A DNA stretch of 64,000 nt from Chitinophaga jiangningensis (GCF_900142605.1 NZ_FRBL01000003.1:124001-188000), one strand, 5' to 3'; positions 53,763 to 63,074 are shown, numbered from the stretch's first letter. Translations and numbers: made by a program. The notes: a model not told the origin generated them from the letters alone.

Positions 53763-54337
53763 AATGCTTCCCTGTTTTTGTAGGTGATCAATAGAAAGTC
53801 TCGCAAATCCCTCCGTGCCCGGTAGAGATAACTTTTGACCGTTCCTTCCGGTAACCCGGTGATGTGACTGATCTCCGTTATACTTAATGCTTCCTGGTGA
53901 AAGAGTGTGATTAAGGTTTTGTGCAGTGGTTGGAGACGATCAATTGCCTCCTGGAGTATTTCCACAACAACTTTTTCTGTTAGCTGCGAAAAAGGATCTG
54001 TGCCGTTATCTGGGGTAGACATGTCAGCTACCTCATTGCCATAAGATAGGGGTATTTTCTTTTTTCTGAGATGACTTACACAGGTATTATATGCAATACG
54101 CGCTATCCAGGTTGAAAGTTTAGCGTCAAACTGAAAGTGCCGCAGGTGCTGAAATGCTTTCAGAAAGGTTTCTTGCGTAAGATCTTCCTGGTCTTCCCGC
54201 CCCGGAACTAGGCCACTGATGATGTGAATAACAAGTTTCTCCGTCCTTTCCACAATCACGCGGAAGGCCGGCAAGGTGCCCTGTAAGGTCAGGGCCACCA
54301 ATTCCCGCTCGGGCATATTTTGGTAAATGTTGCTCAC
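53759..54337 (-). CDS. ECF RNA polymerase sigma factor
   Basis: A 192-aa protein. Region 2 contains DLTQETFLKAFQHLRHF and AYNTCVSHLRKKK; region 4 contains LFHQEALSITEISHITGLPE and GTVKSYLYRARRDLRDF. It is first in the operon with anti-sigma, membrane protein and serine hydrolase, so it likely responds to an envelope signal released through the anti-sigma factor. It lies 90 bp downstream of crtY on the same strand; read-through is possible. Confidence 0.9.
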   Translation of the reverse strand: MSNIYQNMPERELVALTLQGTLPAFRVIVERTEKLVIHIISGLVPGREDQEDLTQETFLKAFQHLRHFQFDAKLSTWIARIAYNTCVSHLRKKKIPLSYGNEVADMSTPDNGTDPFSQLTEKVVVEILQEAIDRLQPLHKTLITLFHQEALSITEISHITGLPEGTVKSYLYRARRDLRDFLLITYKNREAL

Positions 54338-54427
54338 AGGGGATATGACGCAGCTTTAATAATAAAGTTGCAAAATAAAGGGCATAATTTATAGCGGAAC
54401 ATTTACATAGGATTTCCCAGGCCGCTG

Positions 54428-55582
54428 CTAATGGATAAAAGATCTCCTTATCTTGTTTATCAACGACTTGGTAAACACGGTCTTGGGTAAACGCAGGAAG
54501 ATACGTCCTTCATCCAGCAATGAGCTCTTGTTATCCAAAAAGCGTAGAACCCGCTCCGGTGGCGAGCATTTGAATAGCCTGAAGAATATATCCGCGCCGA
54601 TTGTTTTGTTGGAGCTTAAAACATCCAGCAAGATGGCATCGTAAAATCCAAAGCGACCCGGCTGGAGTGTATCAGTGGGCAATTTATCATCGCGGAGCGC
54701 AGCAGCTATTTTCAGGGATTGTGATTGTATGAAGCTAAAGGTGTAGCCACTGGATGCCTTTGTTGCACCTCCCGTTGTACCAATATTGATGATGTTTTTA
54801 TTGCCGGCGGAAAACGGATGGTCCGTCATGGGGATGGCTCCGGATTCCTCTTCCAGTATTGCGAATTCCGAGATGCCTAACCGGCCCGTAATATAAGCAA
54901 TCAACCTGCGTTCATATTCACTGTCTGACAGTCGCTGGGTGGAAAATTCGGTGTATTCCACCAGTGCTGTGGTTTCAGAAGTGGGTAGCAGGTATATAAA
55001 TGCGGTGCCATCCTCTTGGGCTACGCTGAAATCCATCAGCGTAGCCTGCAAAGGATCAAACAAGGCTTCCGTGGTGGATATCGTCCAGCCTTTAAAATGT
55101 TGCAGTAAGTAATTAAATTTTTTAGGTTGCTGCATAATGGTGCCTGGTATGCTATTAAACAGGCAGGTGGTATAAAACGGCTTTCCATCGGCTATAACAG
55201 TGGCTAATTGACCATCTGAAGTAAGAGAGGTTACATGCCCTGTGAAATAATGTACCTGAGGGGAAGCGTCAAACAAAAAAGAGGTGTAATCATAAAAATC
55301 CATTGATCGGATCATCTTGTACCGATAAGGACGAATATCCATTGTCAATTTCTGTCCCTGATGAATTACATTAACATGATCCCACCGGCAATGAACTAAA
55401 TGATCGAATATTCCAGTTTCCTTTTCCCAGAAGCACCAGGTTTTATTGACCAGATGTTCGAATGAGGAATCAATGATCAATAGTCGTTGGTTCCGCTGTT
55501 CCAGCAAGGGCAGGAGGTGAACGCCCAGGCTTCTGCCTGCACAACCGGCTCCGGCGATAATGTAATCGTAGTAGACATCCAT
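54428..55582 (-). CDS. crtY: Lycopene beta-cyclase
   Basis: A 384-aa protein. The FAD/NAD-binding start is YDYIIAGAGCAGRSLGVHLL; KTWCFWEKETG, a lycopene-cyclase hallmark, follows; the C-terminal side has GTTGGATKASSGYTFSFIQ. It forms the two beta-ionone rings of beta-carotene from lycopene. It is last of the crt operon, 3 bp after crtZ. Confidence 0.92.
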   Translation of the reverse strand: MDVYYDYIIAGAGCAGRSLGVHLLPLLEQRNQRLLIIDSSFEHLVNKTWCFWEKETGIFDHLVHCRWDHVNVIHQGQKLTMDIRPYRYKMIRSMDFYDYTSFLFDASPQVHYFTGHVTSLTSDGQLATVIADGKPFYTTCLFNSIPGTIMQQPKKFNYLLQHFKGWTISTTEALFDPLQATLMDFSVAQEDGTAFIYLLPTSETTALVEYTEFSTQRLSDSEYERRLIAYITGRLGISEFAILEEESGAIPMTDHPFSAGNKNIINIGTTGGATKASSGYTFSFIQSQSLKIAAALRDDKLPTDTLQPGRFGFYDAILLDVLSSNKTIGADIFFRLFKCSPPERVLRFLDNKSSLLDEGRIFLRLPKTVFTKSLINKIRRSFIH

Positions 55583-55585
55583 TGC

Positions 55586-56050
55586 CTAATTTTTAGAGGC
55601 AGCTATTTTCTGCCAGTATTTACGATTGATGAAAAGCATACCAAAAGATTCACCGTTTTCTTTTTGGAGGTGCTTATGGTGCATTTTATGTGCAAGACGA
55701 ATGGCCCTGATATATCGGTTGTTGGAACGGGTGAAAAGTCGTACCCGCTGATGGATGATGATATCATGGACTATAAAATAAGCCAGGCCGTAAAAAAATA
55801 TACCCAATCCGACATAGAACATCCAGTTGAAATTCTGGCGCAATCCGGCAAAGAGCAGCACTATGCTGGGGGTTGCAAATATGAGAAAGAATGAATCATT
55901 TTTTTCAAAGGCACCCGGTTTGTGTGTATGGTGGTCTTTATGGAGATACCAAAGGAAGCCATGCATGATGTACTTGTGTGCTAACCATGCCACTGCCTCC
56001 ATAGTGCAGAACGCAATGATGACGAGTGAAATATTGATAAGCAAATTCAT
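55586..56050 (-). CDS. crtZ: Beta-carotene hydroxylase
   Basis: A 154-aa membrane protein of the fatty-acid hydroxylase type. The histidine clusters HKYIMH, HKDHHTH, HDIIIHQR and HKMHHKH supply the di-iron ligands. It converts beta-carotene to zeaxanthin. It sits between crtB (18 bp) and crtY (3 bp). Confidence 0.92.
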   Translation of the reverse strand: MNLLINISLVIIAFCTMEAVAWLAHKYIMHGFLWYLHKDHHTHKPGAFEKNDSFFLIFATPSIVLLFAGLRQNFNWMFYVGLGIFFYGLAYFIVHDIIIHQRVRLFTRSNNRYIRAIRLAHKMHHKHLQKENGESFGMLFINRKYWQKIAASKN

Positions 56051-56068
56051 CTTTGTTGATTTTAAAAA

Positions 56069-56914
56069 TCAGATAAAACCGAAACGGTGCTTAATGCCTG
56101 CCTCCAATAGAATAGCCAGCTTTTCAATGTTATGTACCCTGATTCTTTTTTCAAGCATAGCTGCGGAAGATCGTTTGCGGATGCGGTTAAACAGCGCCAG
56201 GTAATATTGATAGGCAAGGTAAACACCGAACCTGCCTTTAGCCGGTAGTTGCATAATGCCGGTGTAAGCAGCCTTAAAATCAGCCAGGATATCGTTTTCC
56301 AGCTGTCGCTTTTTATCATCACTGAGGTTTTGCATACTTACTCCCGGAAAGTATTGTCGTTTTAATTGTGAGGCATCATCTTCCAGGTCCCGGAGGAAAT
56401 TAATTTTCTGAAATGCAGCACCGAGCTTGCATGCCGCTGGGGCGAGCTGATTGTATTTTGTACTGTTTCCCTCACAAATAACCTTGAGGCACATGAGGCC
56501 TACCACCTCTGCTGAGCCATAGATGTATGCGTTGAGCTCAGTATGGTTTGTATATTCGGTTTTGGTGAGGTCCATGCGCATGCTGCGGAGAAAATGCTCG
56601 ACCAGCGTGAGTGGGATGTCGAATTGGTTAACAGTAATCTGGAAGCTGTGCAGGATAGGATTAAGGCTGATCCTGCTTTCCACGGCTTCCCTGGTGGCCT
56701 GTGTAAGCTGATCCAGCAATGCTTCCTTGTCAAACTGATGAAAGGTATCCACGATCTCGTCTGCCAGTCGTACAAAGCCGTAGATAGCATGAATATGCAT
56801 GCGCAGGTCCTTGTGCAGCAGTCGGATGGCCCAGGAAAAAGAGGTGCTGTAATGCCCCGTAACAGTTTCGCTGCAAATGGTACTGATACGGTCGAAGGTA
56901 GCTATAGTATTCAT
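56069..56914 (-). CDS. crtB: Phytoene synthase
   Basis: A 281-aa protein. The Asp-rich motifs RLADEIVD and NFLRDLEDDASQLKRQYFP and the opening SFSWAIRLLHKDLR identify squalene/phytoene synthases. It condenses two geranylgeranyl diphosphates to phytoene. Its ATG overlaps the crtI stop (56911-56914), indicating coupled translation. Confidence 0.93.
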   Translation of the reverse strand: MNTIATFDRISTICSETVTGHYSTSFSWAIRLLHKDLRMHIHAIYGFVRLADEIVDTFHQFDKEALLDQLTQATREAVESRISLNPILHSFQITVNQFDIPLTLVEHFLRSMRMDLTKTEYTNHTELNAYIYGSAEVVGLMCLKVICEGNSTKYNQLAPAACKLGAAFQKINFLRDLEDDASQLKRQYFPGVSMQNLSDDKKRQLENDILADFKAAYTGIMQLPAKGRFGVYLAYQYYLALFNRIRKRSSAAMLEKRIRVHNIEKLAILLEAGIKHRFGFI

Positions 56915-58401
56915 CTGTGGATAGATTGCTTTTTAGTAATCAGCTGTATGGCCTCTGAAGCGGCAAGCTTCCCGGAAATTATGGCTGGTGGCATGCCTGG
57001 TCCTGGTACAGTCAGCTGTCCGGTATAAAAAAGATTATGCACTTTGGAGCTGCGGAGTGCAGGTTTCAGAAATGCAGTTTGCTGCAGCGTATTGGCAAGG
57101 CCATACGCATTGCCCTTATATGCGTTGTAATCTGTATGGAAGTCGCGGACCCCATATGTTTTCATTAACACCACATGCGGCCGGATACTGGTGGCCAGTC
57201 TCTTTTCCAGTCGCGCCATTACCTGGTCATAATAATTCATCCTGACTACATCCGTGTCCCCGTCAAGGCCTGCTGCTACTGGTATAAGTATGAACAGGTT
57301 TTCGTGGCCGGGTGGGGCAACGGTAGGGTCGGTCCTTGAAGGACAGCATACATAGAACATGGGATTATCCGGCCAGTCAGGATTTGTATAAATATCCCTT
57401 GCATGCGGTTCAAACGGGGTATCAAAAAACAGTGAATGGTGTTGCAGGTTAGGTAATTGTTTGTTTACGCCCACATAGAACAACAGGCAGGACGGGGCCA
57501 TTTGTCGTTTTTCCCAGTATTTATTGTTATAGTTGCGGTGTGCAGGGTCCAGTAAATGTTGTTCAACAAAGTGATAGTCTGCAGCCCCCAACACTACATC
57601 TGCTTCGTATATCCCTTTCCTGCAGGCCACCCCTGTGGCCATATCGTCTTCCACTAATATTCGTTTTGCCTCATCATTAAACTTAAAGGATACGCCAAGT
57701 TTAAGTGCCAGTTGAAACATGCTGTTGATGACCCCGTGTGTACCGCCTTCAGGATACCAGGTACCCAGGGAAATGTCCGCATAATTCATAAGGCTATAAA
57801 GGGCAGGGGTGTTTTCCGGCAGGGCTCCAAGGAACAGGATTGGAAACGACAATAATTTTTGTAGTTTTTCATCTTTGAAGTACTTCGAAATATGCTTGCT
57901 CATGGAGGTAAACAAATCCATGTTAATAGCTGCTTTTATTACTTCCCAACTCGCAAATTCAAACAGGCTGTGGGCTGGCTTGTAGGCCAGCTTCTGCATG
58001 CCAATCCGGTATTTTTCTGCTGCATCCTCAATAAATCTGTCCAGTTGGTGACCTGCTCCGGGGGCTGTTTGTTCAAATAGTTTCCGCAGCGCTTCATAGT
58101 TGGCGGGGATGGACCATTTGTCCTCTTTCCAGTAGATGTCATAGGAAGGATCCAATCGCTGCAGCTGATAAAAGTCGCTGGTTTTATAGCCGAAGTCGGT
58201 GAAAAATCTGTCAAATACATCCGGCATCCAGTACCAGCTGGGCCCCATATCAAAACTAAAGCCTTGCTCTTTCAGGAGTCTCGCCCTGCCTCCGGGTCTG
58301 TCCTGTTTTTCGACTACCGTTACGCTGAATCCTGCCCTGGCCAGATAGCAGGCTGCTGACAGGCCGGCTATGCCGCTTCCTATGATAACTGCTTGCTTCA
58401 T
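56911..58401 (-). CDS. crtI: Phytoene desaturase
   Basis: A 496-aa protein. The dinucleotide motif IGSGIAGLSAACYLARAG with VVEKQDRPGGRA is N-terminal; FDMGPSWYWMPDVFD, YPEGGTHGVI and the C-terminal NLFYTGQLTVPGPGMPPAII are CrtI signatures. It desaturates phytoene to lycopene. First gene of the operon, divergent from the MarR-type gene at 58525. Confidence 0.93.
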   Translation of the reverse strand: MKQAVIIGSGIAGLSAACYLARAGFSVTVVEKQDRPGGRARLLKEQGFSFDMGPSWYWMPDVFDRFFTDFGYKTSDFYQLQRLDPSYDIYWKEDKWSIPANYEALRKLFEQTAPGAGHQLDRFIEDAAEKYRIGMQKLAYKPAHSLFEFASWEVIKAAINMDLFTSMSKHISKYFKDEKLQKLLSFPILFLGALPENTPALYSLMNYADISLGTWYPEGGTHGVINSMFQLALKLGVSFKFNDEAKRILVEDDMATGVACRKGIYEADVVLGAADYHFVEQHLLDPAHRNYNNKYWEKRQMAPSCLLFYVGVNKQLPNLQHHSLFFDTPFEPHARDIYTNPDWPDNPMFYVCCPSRTDPTVAPPGHENLFILIPVAAGLDGDTDVVRMNYYDQVMARLEKRLATSIRPHVVLMKTYGVRDFHTDYNAYKGNAYGLANTLQQTAFLKPALRSSKVHNLFYTGQLTVPGPGMPPAIISGKLAASEAIQLITKKQSIHR

Positions 58402-58432
58402 TTGCTGAATTTTGGTACGAAAATATACTATT

Positions 58433-58448
58433 TATGTATATTTACATA
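58433..58448. promoter_or_regulatory. Palindrome in the crtI/marR intergenic region
   Basis: TATGTA-TATT-TACATA (6-4-6) lies 32-47 bp upstream of crtI. This is a candidate operator for the divergent MarR-type protein. Confidence 0.5.
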
Positions 58449-58497
58449 CTAAAATTTAAAAAAGAAGTTGGAAATCATACCATCTCAGGTTATTTAT

Positions 58498-58505
58498 TAA
58501 TTTTG
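58498..58505 (+). promoter_or_regulatory. -7 element of the MarR-type gene
   Basis: TAATTTTG matches TAnnTTTG and lies 19 bp before the start codon at 58525. A matching -33 TTTG is not visible at the usual spacing. Confidence 0.5.
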
Positions 58506-58524
58506 TGCACCTAAAGAACTGAGT

Positions 58525-59163
58525 TTGAATTATACATTTATCAAATCGCTGATTGATCTTGCCGCTGAATATGAGGAAAGCACCGGCAGCTCATCCGCCG
58601 GCATTGCTGAATTCATCGAATGGATCAGGAATGGACAGCCAGCCAGTCCGTTAATGGACGTGGCTTCAACGCCGGAGGGCTATTCGGACAGCCATGTGGC
58701 CGGCATGATCAGCAAGCTGCTGGTATATATGTATCGTTATGCCAAACTCTATATTAAGAAAGGGTTGGAAGGTACTCCTATACAGTCGATGGATGAATTT
58801 GGTTATATGGTATCACTGCTACAGCATGGTCCTATGAATAAGACCAGTCTTATACAGCGTAATATTCAGGAGAAGCCCACCGGGATGGAAATCATTAACC
58901 GGATGATTAAACTGAAACTGATGGCGGAAATGCCGGACCCGAATGATAAAAGAAGCAAATTATTGTATGTATCCGATGATGGCAGAAAAGTGATGGGTAG
59001 TTTGTTTATGAATATGGATAAGATATCAAAGCTAATATTGGCTGATCTTTCCATGCAGGAGCAACTACAGTTCATGAATATGTTACAGCGACTGGATGAT
59101 TTTCATAAACCAATTTTTAATGATAACCTGGCAAAAGTAGAGGAGCTCCTGAAGAATCCTTAA
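58525..59163 (+). CDS. MarR-family regulator of the carotenoid operon
   Basis: A 212-aa protein starting with TTG (MNYTFIKSLIDLAAEYEE). A winged helix spans about residues 85-160 (EFGYMVSLLQHGPMNKTSLI, GMEIINRMIKLKLMAEMPDP, DKRSKLLYVSDDGRKVM), with dimerisation helices on both sides. The family senses small ligands and usually represses the divergent gene, here crtI. The intergenic palindrome at 58433-58448 is the likely site. Relatives next to crt genes are common in Bacteroidota. Confidence 0.82.
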   Translation: MNYTFIKSLIDLAAEYEESTGSSSAGIAEFIEWIRNGQPASPLMDVASTPEGYSDSHVAGMISKLLVYMYRYAKLYIKKGLEGTPIQSMDEFGYMVSLLQHGPMNKTSLIQRNIQEKPTGMEIINRMIKLKLMAEMPDPNDKRSKLLYVSDDGRKVMGSLFMNMDKISKLILADLSMQEQLQFMNMLQRLDDFHKPIFNDNLAKVEELLKNP

Positions 59164-59255
59164 TAAAGCGTACGCATGAAGCGTAATTGCCAACGGCAAT
59201 ACTGTTATGTGACCCACATTTTTAATACTATCCCTTAACTAGAATATAAGACCCT

Positions 59256-60356
59256 ATGTCAGCGATCACCTCATTTGAAGTATTAGATAACCGCATTAGC
59301 CGTGCCGGTGGAAAACCCACCGTTCTCGAAGCATTGTGGGATGGCGATACAAACGGCTGGTTTCTTATAGTAAGTTTATACACAGAAATCGGAACCTTAT
59401 TTTCGAAGAAGCAGGAGGTCCTGCAGTTAGGGACAGTAAGTTTTGGTGGGGATATCAGATTGTTCACAGGAGAGGTGCCAGCTTGGCCGGAGGCAGCATT
59501 AATGAAGGAGTGGGGGCAAAAGGCCAGTGAAAAGTATGGGTTGACTTTTTATTTTCCATCCGAGGAACCAGATGATGATTGCCCGGATTGGACCCGGCGA
59601 CATTTAGCCATTCATTGTGCAGATTGTAACAAGCTAATGATGAAGCCTGACAGTCCCTATTTACCAAAGGATATATGTTATCCGTGTCATCTGAAGCGGG
59701 AACAAAATGACAGAATCATTAAAGCATCACCTTGTGATGGTGGTGTAACGCTCTATATGACAAAAGATGATTCCAGCCGGCAAATTAGCTACTGTACACA
59801 TTTCAAAGATTTTACGATTGCCCCGTTTGTAAACGATTTTGTGCAGGGGCAGTTGCAGGAATCTGAAATCAGTATAGTTACACTTGGCCGTGAAGAGCTG
59901 ATTGCATTAAAGGGGCAGCTGGAAACAGCGATCGAAGTAATGTTGCAGGCATACAAACCACCTGTTATTGAAGCGCGTATGAAGCGGTTTGTTTCAGTTT
60001 ATTCAATGACTTACAAGGATCATTCCTACGATCTGATGGATAGATCCAATAGAGAACATGATCAACTTGGCGGTTTGTTGTATGCGCATGAAAACGTCGA
60101 GGTAGCAATTGCCGGAGAACAAGTCTATCAATTCTTTTTCAAAAAAGGTATTACGTATAGGGATGACAGTATGCTGCGGTTTGTTAATTATGCAAAAGAA
60201 GGCAAAACGGAGCGCAAGGAAATACATGAACGTTATAAAGGTATGCTGACACCGGCAGAAGTAGACGAGACCCTGATGAAGTTACAAAAAATAGGATGTG
60301 TAGCAGTCGATAACGATGAAATTAGGATGACACCGCTGGGACAGTGTATATTGTAG
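59256..60356 (+). CDS. Hypothetical protein with zinc-ribbon-like motif
   Basis: A 366-aa protein with no signal peptide. The pairs HCADCNKL and ICYPCHLK (about residues 125-150) suggest a treble-clef or ribbon zinc site. The C-terminal 60 residues (ERYKGMLTPAEVDETLMKLQ, KIGCVAVDNDEIRMTPLG) resemble a winged helix. No family recognised. It stands alone between the MarR and TetR genes. Confidence 0.7.
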   Translation: MSAITSFEVLDNRISRAGGKPTVLEALWDGDTNGWFLIVSLYTEIGTLFSKKQEVLQLGTVSFGGDIRLFTGEVPAWPEAALMKEWGQKASEKYGLTFYFPSEEPDDDCPDWTRRHLAIHCADCNKLMMKPDSPYLPKDICYPCHLKREQNDRIIKASPCDGGVTLYMTKDDSSRQISYCTHFKDFTIAPFVNDFVQGQLQESEISIVTLGREELIALKGQLETAIEVMLQAYKPPVIEARMKRFVSVYSMTYKDHSYDLMDRSNREHDQLGGLLYAHENVEVAIAGEQVYQFFFKKGITYRDDSMLRFVNYAKEGKTERKEIHERYKGMLTPAEVDETLMKLQKIGCVAVDNDEIRMTPLGQCIL

Positions 60357-60463
60357 GCGATACCAATCATTCCCAGTCATTTGAGGAATCACGGGTATGC
60401 TTGTTTTCAGGAGGTTAAACGAGGCCAGATTTCTCTCCTTAAACTTATCAAGATAATAATTAT

Positions 60464-60505
60464 TTTACCGAACGTTTGGTAAATAAAAAAACCTCCCTAT
60501 CTTTG
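60464..60505 (+). promoter_or_regulatory. TetR-type operator overlapping the regulator's own promoter
   Basis: TTTACCGAACGTTTGGTAAA (60464-60483) is a near-perfect palindrome. The -33 TTTG (60475-60478) lies within it, and a perfect -7 TATCTTTG (60498-60505) follows after 19 bp. The ATG at 60510 begins 4 bp after the -7 element, so the transcript should be leaderless. Binding would block the promoter, giving autoregulation. Confidence 0.82.
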
Positions 60506-60509
60506 TACC

Positions 60510-61073
60510 ATGAGACCACAGAAAATAGATGACACCCGGCTGATCGAAGGACTGATGTCCGTTCTTCAATCCAAAGGCTTTGAAGGCGCCAGCCTCAACG
60601 ACCTGGCACAAGCCTCCGGCCTGCAAAAAGCAAGTCTCTATCACAGGTTTCCAGGCGGCAAAAACAGCATCGCCTTAATGGTACTTCAGTTTGTAAACGA
60701 CTGGATTAAAGATCATATCTACCTCGTACTTACAGACAAAGAAGTAGCTCCTGCTAAAAAACTAAGTCGCGCTGTACGCAATATTCGCGACCTATACCAG
60801 AACGGGGAAAAGAGCTGTATTCTTAATGCGCTCTCTCTCGATTCAGGACTGGTAGTAGTAGGAGATGAGATCGGCAAAGCCATGCAGCTCTGGATCGATG
60901 CTTTTACCGCATTTGGCATTGAACAGGGATTCACTCCCGCACAAGCCAAAGCGAAGGCCACACAGTCGTTGATACTAGTGCAGGGAAGCCTGATACTGGC
61001 CAAAGGCCTCGGCGACCCGGCCTACTTCCATAAAGCGATGTCAGACCTGGAAAAACTCTTTAATAACAGCTAA
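60510..61073 (+). CDS. TetR-family transcriptional regulator
   Basis: A 187-aa protein. HTH: RLIEGLMSVLQSKGFEGASL, NDLAQASGLQKASLYHRFPG (residues about 8-47). The C-terminal ligand domain (SCILNALSLDSGLVVVGDEI) is of the AcrR/YxaF-like group. It should repress itself and the two hydrolases downstream through the palindromes at 60464-60483 and 61095-61112. Confidence 0.92.
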   Translation: MRPQKIDDTRLIEGLMSVLQSKGFEGASLNDLAQASGLQKASLYHRFPGGKNSIALMVLQFVNDWIKDHIYLVLTDKEVAPAKKLSRAVRNIRDLYQNGEKSCILNALSLDSGLVVVGDEIGKAMQLWIDAFTAFGIEQGFTPAQAKAKATQSLILVQGSLILAKGLGDPAYFHKAMSDLEKLFNNS

Positions 61074-61094
61074 CAATTTTTTTGCTTAATAACA

Positions 61095-61112
61095 TTACCG
61101 AACGTTCGGTAA
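61095..61112. promoter_or_regulatory. Second TetR operator, upstream of the hydrolase gene
   Basis: TTACCGAACGTTCGGTAA is a perfect 18-bp palindrome, sharing 17 of 18 bases with the operator at 60464-60483. It lies 34 bp before the hydrolase start. Confidence 0.88.
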
Positions 61113-61145
61113 ATAACATAATCATCTACCTAAATAAAAAACAAA

Positions 61146-62012
61146 ATGAGTAACGTAAAACACAACACCGCAACCGTTAATGGCACAGAAATATTTTACC
61201 GCGAAGCAGGTCAGAAAGGAAAACCTGCACTGGTACTGCTGCATGGCTATCCTACCTCTTCACATATGTACCGTAACCTCCTGGCCGACCTGGCTGATGA
61301 ATACTACCTCATCGCACCCGACTTTCCGGGATTTGGCAGAAGCGCACAACCGCATATGGCCGACTTCGAATATTCATTCCGCAACTATGCCATCCTCATA
61401 CAAGAGCTGCTGACGCAGCTGGGCCTGGAAAAGTATAGTCTTTACCTGATGGACTATGGTGCACCCGTTGGCTTCCGCATCGCCACCGCTCACCCGGAAA
61501 AAATTCAATCTCTCATCGTACAAAATGGCTGCGCCTACGAAGAAGGACTGGAACAATTCTGGGACCCCATCAAAGCGTACTGGAACAACAAAAATGATAA
61601 AGTGACCGAACGTGTGCTGGAAGGTTTCCATAGCCCGGAAGGCCTGCAATGGCAGTACACCCATGGTGTGGCCGATACGGCAACGGTAAGTCCCGATAAC
61701 TGGGAACTCGACCTTCGCCACCTGCAACGCCCCGGCAACGACAGGATACAGCTGCAACTGTTTTACGACTATCAAACTAACGTTGCCCTATATCCGCAAT
61801 GGCAGCAATACTTCCGCACTTACAACCCTGAAATGCTGATCGTTTATGGCAAAAACGACTACATCTTTCCGGTAGCCGGCGCGGAAGCCTATAAAAAGGA
61901 CGTGAAAAATCTCCAATATCATTTGTTTGACACCGGACACTTTGCATTGGAAACACATGGTAAAGAAATAGCAGCTACCATCAGGGAATTTCTTCATCAA
62001 AAAGTTAAATAG
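61146..62012 (+). CDS. Alpha/beta hydrolase with Asp nucleophile (haloalkane dehalogenase/epoxide hydrolase-like)
   Basis: A 288-aa cytoplasmic protein. The oxyanion HG is in LVLLHGYPTSSHMYR; the nucleophile elbow is LYLMDYGAPVG, where Asp replaces Ser; the acid is in YGKNDYIFP and the His in FDTGHFALE. An Asp nucleophile with this spacing is characteristic of haloalkane dehalogenases and epoxide hydrolases. Downstream of a TetR operator, so probably induced by its substrate or a related compound. Confidence 0.88.
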   Translation: MSNVKHNTATVNGTEIFYREAGQKGKPALVLLHGYPTSSHMYRNLLADLADEYYLIAPDFPGFGRSAQPHMADFEYSFRNYAILIQELLTQLGLEKYSLYLMDYGAPVGFRIATAHPEKIQSLIVQNGCAYEEGLEQFWDPIKAYWNNKNDKVTERVLEGFHSPEGLQWQYTHGVADTATVSPDNWELDLRHLQRPGNDRIQLQLFYDYQTNVALYPQWQQYFRTYNPEMLIVYGKNDYIFPVAGAEAYKKDVKNLQYHLFDTGHFALETHGKEIAATIREFLHQKVK

Positions 62013-62021
62013 CAATCAGCT

Positions 62022-62046
62022 CCCGGGGCAACCACCCCGGGGTTTT
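62022..62046 (+). terminator. Terminator between the two hydrolase genes
   Basis: CCCGGGG (62022-62028) and CCCCGGG (62035-62041), 6-nt loop, followed by GTTTT. It may reduce rather than abolish read-through into the second hydrolase gene. Confidence 0.75.
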
Positions 62047-62087
62047 CCAAAAACAGCCGCACCACGGCAAATCAAAACAAACGATCA

Positions 62088-63023
62088 ATGAAACACTTGT
62101 TGCCTTTATTTATATTTGTCCTCATGAGCACTACATCAACTACCACTGCCCAGGCACCGCAAACAAACAACCCGGTTTATCACCGGACGATCAACATAGA
62201 TGGTATTTCCATCTTCTACCGCGAAGCCGGTGACCCGTCAAAGCCAACGATCCTGCTGCTCCACGGCTTTCCGTCCTCCTCCCACAATTTCAGAACACTC
62301 ATCCCGTTGCTGAAAGAGGACTATCATATCCTCGCGCCCGATTATCCGGGATTCGGTTTTAGTGACATGCCCGCATTGGCCGATTTTGAATATACATTTG
62401 AGAATTACTCCCTTTACATCGAAAAATTCCTGGCACTGAAAGGGGTGAAAAAAACAAGTATGTATTTATTCGACTACGGCGCGCCGGTAGGGATGCGCAT
62501 CATCCAGCGTAACCCCGCAATTTTGGAACACCTGATTGTTCAAAATGGCAACATATACGCGGAAGGACTCAGTGATATCCTTAAAAACTACCGGAAAAAT
62601 ATTGACGAAAACACCCCGGCTTCCCGGGCAGAAGTCTATAAAGCCTTTGAACTGGAATACACTAAATTTGAATACCTCCATGGTGTAAGCGATCCCGCTA
62701 AAATAGCCCCTGAAAGTTACCAGCTCGATCAGCTGCTGATGAACAGGCCCGGTAATAAAGAGATTCAGTACCAGCTTAAATATGACTATCGCTTCAATAT
62801 CGCGGAATATCCACGCTGGCAGCAAACCTTACGTACTATTTCACCAAAGGTATTGATTGTATGGGGCCAGAACGATCCTGTATTCCTCCAACCAGGAGCA
62901 CTTGCCTTCCGCAAAGACATTCCTGATGCCGAAATACATTTTTATCCAACCGGCCACTTTGCCCTGGAAGAATACGCAGGGGAAATTGGCGCACAAATCC
63001 TGGCCTTCCTGAAAAAGCATTAA
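62088..63023 (+). CDS. Secreted alpha/beta hydrolase paralogue with Asp nucleophile
   Basis: A 311-aa protein. A signal peptide (LLPLFIFVLMSTTSTTTAQ) is followed by the same fold as the preceding gene: ILLLHGFPSSSHNFR, LFDYGAPVGMR (Asp nucleophile), WGQNDPVFLQ and YPTGHFALEEY. The two arose by duplication, one form cytoplasmic and one exported. Probably controlled by the same TetR regulator by read-through past the intervening terminator. Confidence 0.88.
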   Translation: MKHLLPLFIFVLMSTTSTTTAQAPQTNNPVYHRTINIDGISIFYREAGDPSKPTILLLHGFPSSSHNFRTLIPLLKEDYHILAPDYPGFGFSDMPALADFEYTFENYSLYIEKFLALKGVKKTSMYLFDYGAPVGMRIIQRNPAILEHLIVQNGNIYAEGLSDILKNYRKNIDENTPASRAEVYKAFELEYTKFEYLHGVSDPAKIAPESYQLDQLLMNRPGNKEIQYQLKYDYRFNIAEYPRWQQTLRTISPKVLIVWGQNDPVFLQPGALAFRKDIPDAEIHFYPTGHFALEEYAGEIGAQILAFLKKH

Positions 63024-63036
63024 TCCCAGACATTAA

Positions 63037-63065
63037 AAAGCCGCCTCGTAATTGAAGGCGGCTTT
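63037..63065. terminator. Bidirectional terminator between convergent genes
   Basis: AAAGCCGCCT (63037-63046) and AGGCGGCTTT (63056-63065) form a perfect 10-bp stem with a 9-nt loop, bordered by A and T runs. It serves the hydrolase and the convergent membrane protein gene. Confidence 0.88.
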
Positions 63066-63074
63066 CTGGCTTTA

